Below are positions 53,829 through 63,741 of a DNA stretch of 64,000 nucleotides, piece after piece. The position numbers were made by a program, and so were the translations under genes. The stretch spans positions 1,240,001 through 1,304,000 of the forward strand of contig NZ_CP014137.1 in the NCBI RefSeq assembly GCF_002291445.1, in the 5' to 3' direction. This stretch comes from Brenneria goodwinii. GTDB taxonomy: Bacteria; Pseudomonadota; Gammaproteobacteria; Enterobacterales; Enterobacteriaceae. Under the pieces are notes generated by a model. The model had not been told where the DNA came from. It worked only from the letters and a program-made list of their open reading frames with translations, and did not search any database. The stretch's first letter is position 1. The number at the start of each line of letters is the position of its first letter.

Positions 53829-55523
53829 ATGAATAGACGAGAATTACTGATAAAAGCGGCCGTGGTTGCTTCGTGCATCAAAGCCTGGCCGGTGCAGAAC
53901 GCACAGGCGAACGCGGGGTCATCGGTACGGACGGGAACCGATGCCGCGGCTACGACGCCGGCGCAGCGCTATCTGCAACTGGCTGATGCTTTGACGCCGA
54001 CGTTGCCGGAGGTTGCCTATCCGGCGCTGACGGTGGTGGAGCCGAAAGCGGATAAAAGCCACATGCTGGGGTATGCCATGGAGAAAACCGCCTGCGTGGA
54101 AACGTTGGCGCAACGCACGTTCAAAACCGGAGACAGCGTGATTGTCGATTTCGGCGATCATTACACGGGATTTCTGACCTTCCTATTAGGCTGGAAAGGC
54201 GTTTCCTGTGATTCGCCGGCACGTTTGCGTTTGACCTTTGGTGAAGTGGTGACCGATGTCGCGGAATCGCTTTATCCATATAACGGCTGGATTAGCGCCG
54301 CCTGGCTGCCGGAAGAGATCATCAATGTTGATTTCCTTCCTGCGCCGGTAAGGATCGCCCGCCGACACGCATTTCGCTATGTGAAAATTGAGGTGATTGC
54401 GACCTCATCCAACTTCAGCGTCACATTCGATAATCTCCAGGTGCAGGCGGTGTCATCGGCAGGCGAGGACAGGCAACGTCCCGAGCGGTATGACAGCGCC
54501 CTGTGGCGGGATATCGATAAAGCCAGTATCAGGACACTGCATGAATGTATGCAGACCGTCTTTGAAGACGGCCCGAAACGAGACCGACGCCTATGGTTGG
54601 GCGATTTGCGTCTGCAGGCATTGGCTAACTATGTCAGCTTCAATAATACGGATTTGGTGCGCCGCTGCCTTTATCTCTTTGCAGGCTTGCAACGCGATGA
54701 TGGTTATGTCACGGCATGCGTTTATGAGAAGCCGGCGCCCAGAATAGGGGAAGTGGTGCTGCTTGATTATGCTGCGCTGTTTGGTTGTGTCCTGCTGGAT
54801 TATTTTCGTGCCACTCAGGATAAAGCGACCGCTGTTGAACTGTGGCCGATAGCGAAAAAACAAATTGAGTTGCTGCTGCAACATGTGAATCAGGAAGGCC
54901 TCTTCATTATACCGGAAAAAGATTATGTTTTTATTGACTGGAATAGCGGGGAAGATCAGGACGCCGCAATACAAGGAATAGACAAACAGACGGCTATGCA
55001 GGGAGTATTGATTTATAGCTGTCAGCGTTTAATTGAATTAGGAAAAGCTATTCTCCCCACAGAGAATATGGATGCGGTCGCCGAAAAAATGAAGAAAATG
55101 ACGGTCGCAGCCAGAGAAGTATTTTATGATCCGGCATTGCAATTATTTATTAGCGGGAAAAATCGGCAAATATCCTGGGCGTCGCAAATATGGATGGCGT
55201 TAGCGAATGTATTACCCCAGAAAGAGCGCGCCATTTCTTTGCAGAAAGTGATGATAACCTCTGAGGCAATTCGACCGTTGACCCCTTATTTATATCATCA
55301 TATGGTTGATGCGCTGGTGCAGGGTGGATTAACAACAGAAGCCAAAAAATTGGTCGAAAATTATTGGGGAGGAATGACAAAAGCGGGAGCGGATACCTTT
55401 TGGGAAGCCTTTGATCCTGATAATCCTCAGGCTTCGCCGTATGGCAGTAAGCAAATTAACAGCTATTGTCATGCGTGGAGTTGCACACCAAGCTATTTTA
55501 TTCGTAACCAATTTAGGAAATAG
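53829..55523 (+). CDS. Tat-exported alpha-L-rhamnosidase-like (GH78-type) sugar hydrolase
   Basis: 564 aa. The N-terminus MNRRELLIKAAVVAS carries twin arginines before a hydrophobic stretch and a cleavage-type AQANA, so a Tat signal peptide is likely. Residues about 80-215 form a beta-sandwich domain. The C-terminal (alpha/alpha)6-type domain has EDGPKRDRRLWLGDLRLQAL near residue 255 and AGADTFWEAFDPDNP plus SYCHAWSCTPSYFIR near the end, landmarks of GH78-like hydrolases. Substrate unproven; alpha-L-rhamnosides are the first guess. It sits between bglA and bglH and is probably cotranscribed with them. Typical bgl operons do not contain it. Confidence 0.75.
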   Translation: MNRRELLIKAAVVASCIKAWPVQNAQANAGSSVRTGTDAAATTPAQRYLQLADALTPTLPEVAYPALTVVEPKADKSHMLGYAMEKTACVETLAQRTFKTGDSVIVDFGDHYTGFLTFLLGWKGVSCDSPARLRLTFGEVVTDVAESLYPYNGWISAAWLPEEIINVDFLPAPVRIARRHAFRYVKIEVIATSSNFSVTFDNLQVQAVSSAGEDRQRPERYDSALWRDIDKASIRTLHECMQTVFEDGPKRDRRLWLGDLRLQALANYVSFNNTDLVRRCLYLFAGLQRDDGYVTACVYEKPAPRIGEVVLLDYAALFGCVLLDYFRATQDKATAVELWPIAKKQIELLLQHVNQEGLFIIPEKDYVFIDWNSGEDQDAAIQGIDKQTAMQGVLIYSCQRLIELGKAILPTENMDAVAEKMKKMTVAAREVFYDPALQLFISGKNRQISWASQIWMALANVLPQKERAISLQKVMITSEAIRPLTPYLYHHMVDALVQGGLTTEAKKLVENYWGGMTKAGADTFWEAFDPDNPQASPYGSKQINSYCHAWSCTPSYFIRNQFRK

Positions 55524-55654
55524 AAAATACTGATATTACATGAGCGCAGCTAACGCTTAGCAAATTTTTATTAAAAATCACACACAGATACTGACGATAG
55601 TATCGGGCATTCCTTTGTTTTTATTTTAATAATGTACTCTATCTGGAAAATATT

Positions 55655-57262
55655 ATGCGTAAAAAACACTACTCTCTAAAACTCATTGTATTATTAATAT
55701 CATCGGCTATTTTATCTAATAGTGCGATGGCGGCAGCGTTAACGATAGAAGAAAGGCTGGCATTGTTAGAAAAGGAATTAGCGGAAAATAAACAAGAATT
55801 ACAATCGACGAAAAAAGAGTTGCGTGAATATAAATCGATTGCTGAACACAAACAGCAGGTGGCAACCAGCAGTATTGAGAAGCCCACCGGTCAGGAGCGT
55901 ATTGTTACCGAAGTGGTACAGCCCCAGCAGGCGGGAACGCAGCAAACGGCCGCCGCGACAGAGCAGAAATCACTGACGCTGCATGAGCTTAGCAAATTCA
56001 TCAAGGATGATATTGGTTTCAGCTATCGCGGATACTTCCGGTCAGGATGGGCCACCGGTACGCGCGGCGCGCCGAAGTCTTACGCTATCGGTTCGGTGGG
56101 GCGTTTCGGTAATGAAAACGGCGCCTGGTTCGATCTGGAACTGGCGCAGAAAGTGTATGACCAGGACGGCAAAGTAGCTAAAGCGGTCGTCATGCTGGAT
56201 GGCAATGTCGGTTTGCAGTACAGCGGGGGCTGGTTTGACAAGGATTCAGAAAATGTGCTCGCATTTTCAGATATTTATTTGACTACCAAGGGATTCCTTC
56301 CCTTCGCGCCGGAAGCGGATTTCTGGGTGGGCAAACACAATATGCCGGTCTATGAGATTCAGATGCTGGACTGGAAGAGTCACCGCACCAACGCTGGCGC
56401 GGGTGTCGGTATTGAAAACTGGCAGGTCGGCCCCGGTAAGCTGAATGTGTCGCTGACCCGTCAGGATCTGAACGCGCATGCGGTGGATTATGACACTTCG
56501 GGCAATACACAGCAGGTAAATAGCAATTCCATTGATCTGCGCTATAAAGATCTTCCGCTGTGGGACAACGCTACGCTGGAAGTCTTCGGAAGATATGCGA
56601 TGGCGAACCGCAATGACACCAATAGAAATAATGAAAATGACGGTAGTTATTACAGTGTGAAAGATGCCTGGCACGCCGGCGTTATTTTACGGCAGAATTT
56701 TGCCAGCGGCGGATTTAATGAATTTACCCTGCAAGGGGCGGATAATTCCATCGCCAGCGGCTTTGCGCTTATATCCGATGCCAACCCCTCCTATGGCTAT
56801 AATGACGACTATTATGGCGAACACAGTTACGGTAAGGCATTCCGTTTAATCTCCCAGGGCGAAATGTATTTACACCCCAAAGTGATTATGGCTAATGCTC
56901 TGGTCTATTCCCGCGGCAGTGATATATACAGCTATGATACCGGCGCGCATACCGATTTTGAAAGTGTTCGCGCGGTTATTCGTCCGGCTTATATCTGGGA
57001 TAATAACAACCAGACTGGTGTGGAACTGGGATGGTTTGATCAGAAGAATAAAGCCGGTGGAGAGGAGTATCATGAGTCGGGTTATAAAACCACGCTATTC
57101 CATACCATTAAAGTGGACACCAGCATGCTGACATCCCGTCCTGAAATACGGTTCTACGGTACTTATCTGAAGGCATTGGATAATGAAATCAGCCAATTCC
57201 AATTTGCGGATAGTAAAAGCGATCAATTCACCGTGGGGGTACAGGCGGAAGTATGGTGGTGA
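55655..57262 (+). CDS. bglH: BglH-type carbohydrate porin (LamB family)
   Basis: Outer-membrane 18-stranded porin for aryl-beta-glucosides. 535 aa, against 538 for E. coli BglH. Signal peptide residues 1-27 (SSAILSNSAMAAA), a periplasmic coiled-coil segment (about 28-65), a spacer, then the LamB barrel from about 110 (GFSYRGYFRSGWATG, VGRFGNENGAWFDLEL, PEADFWVGKHN). Terminal VQAEVWW supplies the aromatic residue recognised by the outer-membrane assembly machinery. Its ribosome site is weak. Confidence 0.94.
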   Translation: MRKKHYSLKLIVLLISSAILSNSAMAAALTIEERLALLEKELAENKQELQSTKKELREYKSIAEHKQQVATSSIEKPTGQERIVTEVVQPQQAGTQQTAAATEQKSLTLHELSKFIKDDIGFSYRGYFRSGWATGTRGAPKSYAIGSVGRFGNENGAWFDLELAQKVYDQDGKVAKAVVMLDGNVGLQYSGGWFDKDSENVLAFSDIYLTTKGFLPFAPEADFWVGKHNMPVYEIQMLDWKSHRTNAGAGVGIENWQVGPGKLNVSLTRQDLNAHAVDYDTSGNTQQVNSNSIDLRYKDLPLWDNATLEVFGRYAMANRNDTNRNNENDGSYYSVKDAWHAGVILRQNFASGGFNEFTLQGADNSIASGFALISDANPSYGYNDDYYGEHSYGKAFRLISQGEMYLHPKVIMANALVYSRGSDIYSYDTGAHTDFESVRAVIRPAYIWDNNNQTGVELGWFDQKNKAGGEEYHESGYKTTLFHTIKVDTSMLTSRPEIRFYGTYLKALDNEISQFQFADSKSDQFTVGVQAEVWW

Positions 57263-57302
57263 TAACGGCCCGCTAGCGTAAAGGATTAAATATAAATTAT
57301 GG

Positions 57303-57334
57303 CGGCATGAAATTCAGCGTTGGATTTCATGCCG
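57303..57334 (+). terminator. hairpin after bglH, possible weak terminator
   Basis: CGGCATGAAAT-N10-ATTTCATGCCG is a perfect 11-base-pair inverted repeat 40 bases after the bglH stop. No T run follows, so it may attenuate or protect mRNA rather than end transcription. Confidence 0.5.
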
Positions 57335-57456
57335 CGCTTATTCCCGCAATAAACTACCCGAATTCTGGGCATGAAATGGACGTATGGCGTCCGGCCGATA
57401 TCGAGTTGGTGCAAAGGTTATTCAACAGCACTGAAATAAGAGAATGAAGGATACTT

Positions 57457-58488
57457 ATGGCTATTAACTGTGAAGTTATCAAACACGTAACCCAAGCCGG
57501 TAAATGGTGGGCCGCCATCGTTATCGCGTTTTGCGCTTTTTCTGCCGCCGCGCAGGGGATGCCGTTCGACGTGGCGGACGGTAAACAGATTCGGGTGATG
57601 ATCAGCAGCGACGCTAAAAACGAAGCGGATGATGATTTTGCTGTGGCGCATGCGTTGCTGACGCCGACGTTTCAGGTTAAAGGCGTAATTGCTTCCCACT
57701 ATGCCCGCACCGCGCCGTTAATGAAAAGCGATCCCGGCGCCAGCATGGAAAATAGTTATCAGGAATTAAAACATCTGCTGACACTCATGGAGAAAACCGA
57801 TGTGCCGGTGTATCGCGGTGCGCTGGACGCGCTGAAAAAAGGGGAAACGTCGCCAGCGTTGAGTGAAGGGGCAAAAGCGCTGATTAAAGAAGCGATGAAA
57901 GCGGACGATACTCCGCTGTTTGTGTTAGTTATGGGGCCGGTGACGGATGTCGCCGCTGCGTTGCTAGCCGAACCGCGAATTGCACAGAAAATGACGGTAG
58001 TCTGGATTGGCGGCATGCCGTATCCGAAAGGCGGCTGGGAATACAATATGTTTAATGATCCGGTTGCCGCGAATAATGTCTTTACATCGCAGGTTCCGAT
58101 GTGGCAAGTCCCGCACAATGTCTATATGTCCGTTCGCGTATCGCTTGCGGAACTGGCCGCCCGAGTCAAACCACAAGGTAAGGTTGGGGAGTATTTGTGG
58201 CAGCAGATGATTGATTTCAATAGGAAGATTTCTGCCCTTGTCAAAGATGTCCCCTGGCCGAAAAGTGAAGTGTGGGTTCTCGGTGATAATCCCTCCATAT
58301 CGCTGTTGCTGGATGATCATGAGTACAATTACACGTTAGTCGACGCACCACAGCTCAATGATGATCTCACCTACGCTTCTCAGCCGAATGCACGCCAAAT
58401 CCGGGTATATAACGCGGTGGATGCCCGGTTCACGTTGGAAGATTTTTACGCCAAGCTGACGTTAACGTATGGCGCGAAAAACGAATGA
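57457..58488 (+). CDS. exported nucleoside-hydrolase-like protein
   Basis: 343 aa. A hydrophobic segment at residues 18-36 (WAAIVIAFCAFSAAAQG) looks like a signal peptide. The rest is the inosine-uridine nucleoside hydrolase fold: MISSDAKNEADDDFAVAHAL supplies the calcium-binding Asp cluster in the DAxNExDD form seen in a bacterial subfamily, in place of the classic DTDPGxDD. FVLVMGPVTDVAAAL and VVWIGGMPYPKGGWEYNMFND (which contains the second conserved block) follow. Family members cleave N-ribosides; the real substrate is unknown. It lies 194 bases after bglH and may be the last gene of the bgl operon. Confidence 0.8.
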   Translation: MAINCEVIKHVTQAGKWWAAIVIAFCAFSAAAQGMPFDVADGKQIRVMISSDAKNEADDDFAVAHALLTPTFQVKGVIASHYARTAPLMKSDPGASMENSYQELKHLLTLMEKTDVPVYRGALDALKKGETSPALSEGAKALIKEAMKADDTPLFVLVMGPVTDVAAALLAEPRIAQKMTVVWIGGMPYPKGGWEYNMFNDPVAANNVFTSQVPMWQVPHNVYMSVRVSLAELAARVKPQGKVGEYLWQQMIDFNRKISALVKDVPWPKSEVWVLGDNPSISLLLDDHEYNYTLVDAPQLNDDLTYASQPNARQIRVYNAVDARFTLEDFYAKLTLTYGAKNE

Positions 58489-58613
58489 GTCATGCTGAGA
58501 AGAGGGAGCTTAAACCATTGCGATGAGCATCCTGGTGATGCGGTCGGGAGCCGGCGTTGCGTTACAGACTCCGCTGAGGGTTAAATGCGCGCCGGCCCGA
58601 ATCCTGTAAACCG

Positions 58614-60971
58614 CTACCCCGGCAGCAGCACTATGCGTTTAAGGGTATGCTCGGCGATTTTTTCCTCGCTATAGAGCAACGGCACATATTCGCCCTGCGC
58701 CCAGTGGTCGGCCAGATTGCGGTAATGGGGCGAGCGCGGATCGCCGGACTGGCCGGGGGTATTGATGCAGACTGAATTATCCCAGTTGCCCACGTCCATC
58801 ACCAGGCGCACCGACGCGCCGGCGGTCACCCTGAAATCGTTTATCCGATAGCTGGCCAGCATCGGCGTCGAGCGGCTGCCGCCCAACGGCAGCGGTCCGG
58901 TATTCCATTGCCGAGCCGCCCCAAGCCGGGTGCGGCTGATCGCGTGTTCGAACAGCGTCTGGTGCAGTCGGCCCCATTGCCATTGACTTGCGTCCGCGCC
59001 CAAACGTTGGCTGCATTCGTCCCAGGCGGCGGTCAGGCTGTCAAGTATCAGCCGGTTGCGTTCCTGTTCGGCATGGATGCCAAAACGCGCGTCCGGCGTT
59101 TCAATCAGTTTCAATAGCGTATCCATATCCCCCGGCTGCAACAGCAACCGCAACTGCGGATCCGGCGCCAGACGGGCAAACAGCGACGGACGCAAATGTT
59201 TCATCCACCAGACTTCAAATAACGCCGCCGCGGCGCTGCCGGCGTCGAGCTTATGATCCCAGCCGGCCAGCAGTTGCGCCGCCAGCCGATTCGGCGTGCT
59301 CATCGCTTCTTGTCGGCCGATCTGCGCCAGTAAGCGGCACAACAGTTGAGCCGGCAGCGAAAAGGTATCGTTCTGCAACGCCTGCGCGGCCGCCAGCGAA
59401 TGGGCCGGGTCAGCCGCCAGTACCTGTTTGATGCGCGTCGCCCGACTGCGCTCGGCCCATTCATGACCGATGGATGGCGCATCATAGCCAGCGGGCAGAT
59501 TCATTTCATTGGCGGTGGCGAAAAAGCCGGCGGCAGGGTTGATACTGCGCGGCAGCCGATCGGCCGGCAGATAGCCGTCCCACTCATAACGGCCGTCGCC
59601 CGGCACCGGCAATAGGCCATGCCAGTTATGCCTGACCGGGGTAAAACCGGCGGTGAACCAGCCGATATTGCCCGCCACGTCGGCGCAGACGTGATTCACC
59701 GACGGCGTGCCCCACGCCGCCAGCGTGGCGCCAAACGCTTCAACGCTGGCGGCGCGCATGGCGGACAGGCTGCCGAGATAGGCGGCCGCTCCCGGCGACA
59801 GCCAGACCGATCGCAACGCGATGGCGAGCCGACGCGCCGGATCTTCATACAACAGCGGGCCGTGACGGGTAAAGGAGAGCGTCAGCGTCTGCGGCGCATA
59901 GCCTTTGACGTCGAAGTCTTCCTGCTGACGCTCAATCGACTCCCAGCCGTCTTGATAGCGGTAGCGATCCGCATCTTCCGGCTGGGTCTGGTAAACATAT
60001 ACATCCTCCTGATCGGCGCCAAAGATGGTCAGCCCGAAGGCGGTTTGGCCGTTATGGCCGATCGAGATGCCCGGCGCGCTGGGCTCGCCGGCGCCAATGG
60101 CGTTAAATCCCGGCGCCTGCAGATGGACCAGATAGCGCAGCGACGGCGCCGCATGAGCGCGATGAGGGTCGCTGGCCAGCAGCGGCCGCCCGCTGTCGGT
60201 GCGGCTGCCATGCACCACCCAGTTGTTGGAGCCTTCTTCACTGCTGGCGCGCACAATATCGCCCAGATCGGTGACTTCGCTCCATGCCCAGGCCTGCTCA
60301 AGCGTGGCGGTCAGCCGGGCATCGTCAAAGCTGACCGGGGCGGTCGCCAGTTTAAACAACTTTAGCGCCTCAAGCGGTATATCTTCAGCCAGTAGTCCGT
60401 CCGCGAACTGCGCTTCCACCGGCGGCGTGATGCCCGAGCGCAGCAGATCGGTGGCGGCATCGCTGCGCGCCAGCACGTTGGCGCGTAAAATCTCCGAGGC
60501 GCCGTTGCGCGTCAGCGCATGAGTACGGATGCGCACCACATCCTCCGGCCGCCAGCGCGCCGGGCGAGTGCCGAACAGGGCAAACTCCGGCGGCAGGCGA
60601 TCGGGTTCGCGTTGGCACAAGGCGATCCAGGCGTTGATACCGGCGGCGAAAGCGCTGCAGAGGGTTTGGGCGTCGTCCGCATAGGATTTCCACTCCGCTT
60701 CCATATCGCCGCGAAACAGAAAATGGCGAGCGGCATGATCCTGCGCCAGATAGCCGGGGCCGAAATCGGCGGCCAGCAGACCGAGGCCGCGTTTGCGCCA
60801 CAGATCCAGTTGCCAGAGCCGATCGCGGGCGGCGTTGACCCCCTGGGCAAAAAACAGATCTTGCAGATTATCGGCGCGAATATGGCTGATGCCCCAGCGA
60901 TCGATCCGCAGTTCGCAGGCGGCTTCCAGTCCGGGCAATGACAGGGTTTCGGTTTCAATAGCGTGATGCAT
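58614..60971 (-). CDS. penicillin acylase family amidase (Ntn hydrolase)
   Basis: Cleaves amide bonds of acylated amines; family members act on penicillins, acyl-homoserine lactones or other amides. 785 aa from ATG 60971 (GAGG upstream, ten bases after the preceding gene); an ATG at 60989 would overlap that gene and has no ribosome site. The autoprocessing site is Gly-Ser248 in EEGSNNWVVHGSRTDSG, so the alpha chain is about 247 residues and the beta chain about 538. LLASDPHR and the later catalytic Asn region (GNIGWFTAGF, TPSVNHVCADVAG) agree. It has no signal peptide, unusual for the family, which suggests a cytoplasmic enzyme acting on imported substrate. Last gene of the ABC cluster. Confidence 0.88.
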   Translation of the reverse strand: MHHAIETETLSLPGLEAACELRIDRWGISHIRADNLQDLFFAQGVNAARDRLWQLDLWRKRGLGLLAADFGPGYLAQDHAARHFLFRGDMEAEWKSYADDAQTLCSAFAAGINAWIALCQREPDRLPPEFALFGTRPARWRPEDVVRIRTHALTRNGASEILRANVLARSDAATDLLRSGITPPVEAQFADGLLAEDIPLEALKLFKLATAPVSFDDARLTATLEQAWAWSEVTDLGDIVRASSEEGSNNWVVHGSRTDSGRPLLASDPHRAHAAPSLRYLVHLQAPGFNAIGAGEPSAPGISIGHNGQTAFGLTIFGADQEDVYVYQTQPEDADRYRYQDGWESIERQQEDFDVKGYAPQTLTLSFTRHGPLLYEDPARRLAIALRSVWLSPGAAAYLGSLSAMRAASVEAFGATLAAWGTPSVNHVCADVAGNIGWFTAGFTPVRHNWHGLLPVPGDGRYEWDGYLPADRLPRSINPAAGFFATANEMNLPAGYDAPSIGHEWAERSRATRIKQVLAADPAHSLAAAQALQNDTFSLPAQLLCRLLAQIGRQEAMSTPNRLAAQLLAGWDHKLDAGSAAAALFEVWWMKHLRPSLFARLAPDPQLRLLLQPGDMDTLLKLIETPDARFGIHAEQERNRLILDSLTAAWDECSQRLGADASQWQWGRLHQTLFEHAISRTRLGAARQWNTGPLPLGGSRSTPMLASYRINDFRVTAGASVRLVMDVGNWDNSVCINTPGQSGDPRSPHYRNLADHWAQGEYVPLLYSEEKIAEHTLKRIVLLPG

Positions 60972-60981
60972 CGGATCCTCG

Positions 60982-61962
60982 TTAAACATGATGACAGGCG
61001 ACGCGAGCGCCGTCAGCCCGCGGCGTCAGTTGCGGGCGCTGTCTGGCGCACAGTTCGGTCGCCAGCGGGCAGCGGGTGTGAAACGCGCAGCCCGGCGGAA
61101 TACGGGCGGGGCTGGGCAGTTCGCCGCCAAGAATAAAACCTTGTTTGCTGCGCTGTACGACGGGATCCGCCTGCGGCACCGCCGCGATCAACGCCTGGCT
61201 GTAAGGGTGCTTGGGGTTGGCGAAAAAAGTATCGCGCGCGGCGATCTCGACGAAGCGTCCGAGATACATCACCACCACTCGATCGCAGATATGGCGCACC
61301 ACCGCCAGATCGTGCGACACAAACAAGTAGGCGACGCCGGTACGCTGCTGTAATGCCACCAGTAGGTTGAGGATCTGCGCTCGTACCGAGACATCCAGCG
61401 CCGATACCGGCTCATCGCAAATCACCAGCGCCGGTTCCAGCGCCAGCGCGCGGGCGATCACCACCCGTTGGCGCTGGCCGCCGGAAAATTGATGCGGATA
61501 ACGGTCGGCGTGCTCCGGCCGCAGCCCGACCTGTTGCAGCAATGTGGCGACCCTGGCGCGTAGCTCGCCGCCACGGGCCAGACCACAGGCCAGCAGCGGT
61601 TCGCCAATCGCCGCGCCGATGGTGGCGCGCGGATCGAGCGATAGCGCCGGATCCTGAAAAATCATCTGCACCTGCCGGCGTATCGCCTTCAGCGCCTTGG
61701 AACCGGCTCCCACCACCTGCTCGCCGCCGATGCGCACGCTACTGCCGGCGAGCGGTTTTTGCAGACCGACCAGCGTATTGGCCAGGGTGGATTTGCCACA
61801 GCCGGACTCTCCCACCAGCGCCACCGTCTCGCCGCTGGCGATATCCAGGTCAACGCCGTTAACCGCTTGCACCACCGGCGCCGTCTTACCGAACAGACCG
61901 CTGCGGCCGCCGAAATGCACCGCCACATCGCGCGCTTCCAGAATCATTCTGTCGCCGCTCAT
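60982..61962 (-). CDS. peptide-type ABC transporter ATPase (DppF/OppF family)
   Basis: Second ATPase of a peptide/opine/nickel-type importer. 326 aa from ATG 61962, which overlaps the upstream stop (ATGA). Walker A is GESGCGKST, signature FSGGQRQRVVIARAL, Walker B VICDEPVSALD, and the C-terminal PPGCAFHTRCPLATELC Cys cluster of the family is present. It is followed ten bases later by the amidase gene. Confidence 0.93.
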   Translation of the reverse strand: MSGDRMILEARDVAVHFGGRSGLFGKTAPVVQAVNGVDLDIASGETVALVGESGCGKSTLANTLVGLQKPLAGSSVRIGGEQVVGAGSKALKAIRRQVQMIFQDPALSLDPRATIGAAIGEPLLACGLARGGELRARVATLLQQVGLRPEHADRYPHQFSGGQRQRVVIARALALEPALVICDEPVSALDVSVRAQILNLLVALQQRTGVAYLFVSHDLAVVRHICDRVVVMYLGRFVEIAARDTFFANPKHPYSQALIAAVPQADPVVQRSKQGFILGGELPSPARIPPGCAFHTRCPLATELCARQRPQLTPRADGARVACHHV

Positions 61963-62951
61963 CGCAAAACCTCGTTCATCTCTTTTATCCGCCCGATATG
62001 CCAACAGGCGGAACGGTGTCCATCGCCGCAGTCAAACAGCGGCGGCCGTTCGTCCCGGCAGCGCGGCGTCGCCAGCGGACAGCGTTCGACGAAACGGCAG
62101 CCGGCAATAAACTGCTGCGCCATCGGCACGCTGCCCTCGATCGTGGCCAGCAGCGCTTTCGGCTCGTCATCGAGTCGCGGGACGCTGGCCAACAGCAGGG
62201 CGGTATAGGGATGCGCCGGCGCACGGAACAGCGTGTGCACCGGCGCAATTTCGGCGATACGGCCGGCATACATCACCGCGACATGGTCCGCCATGTCGGC
62301 CACCACGCCCATATCATGGGTGATCAGCACGATCGCGGTGCCTCGTTCGGCCGCCAGCCGCTTCATCAAATCCAGGATCTGCGCCTGGATGGTGACGTCC
62401 AGGGCGGTGGTGGGCTCATCGGCCACCAGCACCTTGGGGTCGCAGATCAGCGCGATGGAGATCATGATGCGCTGGCACATACCGCCGGACAGTTCAAACG
62501 GGTATTGATGAAGGCGGCGATCGGGATCGGCGATACCGACGGCCTCCAACATCTGTCGCGCCCGGGCCAGCGCCGCCTGCCGGGATACGCCATGATGGAT
62601 ACGGTAGGCGTCGGCGATCTGCGCGTCCACCGTGGTCAGCGGATCCAGACAGGCGCTGGGCTCCTGGAAGATAATGGAAATATCCTTACCGCGCGCCTGA
62701 CGTAGTTGGCGTTCGGACAGTGCGGCCAGATCGGTCTGCGCCAGCATGATGCGGCCGGCTGTGCGGCGCGCCGCCGGCGGCAACAGGCCGAGCATGGCGT
62801 AGGCGGTCAGGGATTTGCCGCAGCCCGATTCCCCCACCAGCGCCATGACCTGACCGGGAGCGACGTCAAACGATACATCGTCCAGCACCGCCGCGCCGTC
62901 GATATCAATCGACAGATTTTCCACGCTCAGCAGCCGCTCGCTTGCCTTCAT
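61959..62951 (-). CDS. peptide-type ABC transporter ATPase (DppD/OppD family)
   Basis: First ATPase of the importer, 330 aa. Walker A GESGCGKSLT, signature LSGGMCQRIMISIAL, Walker B VLVADEPTTALD, H-loop LITHDMGVV. The C-terminal motif FIAGCRFVERCPLATPRC holds the cysteines thought to bind an Fe-S cluster in this family. The start overlaps the stop of the SDR gene by four bases, so the two are translationally coupled. Confidence 0.93.
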   Translation of the reverse strand: MKASERLLSVENLSIDIDGAAVLDDVSFDVAPGQVMALVGESGCGKSLTAYAMLGLLPPAARRTAGRIMLAQTDLAALSERQLRQARGKDISIIFQEPSACLDPLTTVDAQIADAYRIHHGVSRQAALARARQMLEAVGIADPDRRLHQYPFELSGGMCQRIMISIALICDPKVLVADEPTTALDVTIQAQILDLMKRLAAERGTAIVLITHDMGVVADMADHVAVMYAGRIAEIAPVHTLFRAPAHPYTALLLASVPRLDDEPKALLATIEGSVPMAQQFIAGCRFVERCPLATPRCRDERPPLFDCGDGHRSACWHIGRIKEMNEVLR

Positions 62952-63733
62952 TGGCGTTCCTCAGCCGCCGGCGAGGGGCGCTGATATGTGCCGATGGAGT
63001 TGCCGCCGTCCACGCTCAGCACCGCCCCGGTGATAAAGCTGGCGCGGGCGGAGCACAGATAACCAATGGCCGCCGGCGCGTCTTCCGGTCCGCTGGCGCG
63101 GCCCAGCGGGATGCGCGCCAACATATTCTTGATATAGTCACCGGACAGCAGGCTGACCTCGCTGCCCGGCGCAAAACCCGGCTCGACCACATTGACACGG
63201 ATGCCGTATTCGGCCAGTTCCAGCGCAAAACCTTTGGATAACCGTTCCAGCGCGCTTTTCGAGGTACAGTAGGGCACCGAATTCTGGTTCATCTTGCGCG
63301 CCGCGCCGGAAGAGATGTTGACGATACAGCCTTGCTTCCCGACGCCGATCATCAACTGCGCCATTTCCCGCATCAGCACGAACGGCGCGCGCAGATTTAC
63401 GTCGAATACGCGGTCCCAGTCGGCCAGATCCATCTCCAGCAGACCAAAGCGGGTATAAATACCGGCGTTATTGATCAGAATATCGGGCGCGCCCCACGCC
63501 TGCCGCACATGGGCCGCCAGATCCAGCAGCGAGCCGTTATCGGTCAGTTCGGTGGTATGCAACAAGGTGGTCGCCGCATCCAGACCCAGTTGCTCCACCG
63601 TAGCCTGCAGCGCCTCGGCGCGGTTATCGCTCAGGCACAGCTGCGCCCCTTCGCGGGCAAACCAGGCGGCTATCCAGCGTCCGAAAATACCGGCGGCGCC
63701 GGTGATCACGACTTTTTTGTTTGCAAATTCCAT
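62948..63733 (-). CDS. SDR family oxidoreductase
   Basis: 261 aa classical short-chain dehydrogenase/reductase. The cofactor motif is TGAAGIFG at residues 11-18, followed by an acidic LSDNRAEA end of beta-2 that favours NAD. NNAG at about 89, the catalytic Ser in NISSGAAR and YCTSK near 157 complete the triad. C-terminal VDGGNS is typical. Substrate unknown. The gene sits between the permease and the ATPases of the ABC importer, so it probably oxidises or reduces the imported compound or a product of it. Confidence 0.9.
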   Translation of the reverse strand: MEFANKKVVITGAAGIFGRWIAAWFAREGAQLCLSDNRAEALQATVEQLGLDAATTLLHTTELTDNGSLLDLAAHVRQAWGAPDILINNAGIYTRFGLLEMDLADWDRVFDVNLRAPFVLMREMAQLMIGVGKQGCIVNISSGAARKMNQNSVPYCTSKSALERLSKGFALELAEYGIRVNVVEPGFAPGSEVSLLSGDYIKNMLARIPLGRASGPEDAPAAIGYLCSARASFITGAVLSVDGGNSIGTYQRPSPAAEERQ

Positions 63734-63741
63734 AGTATCCC

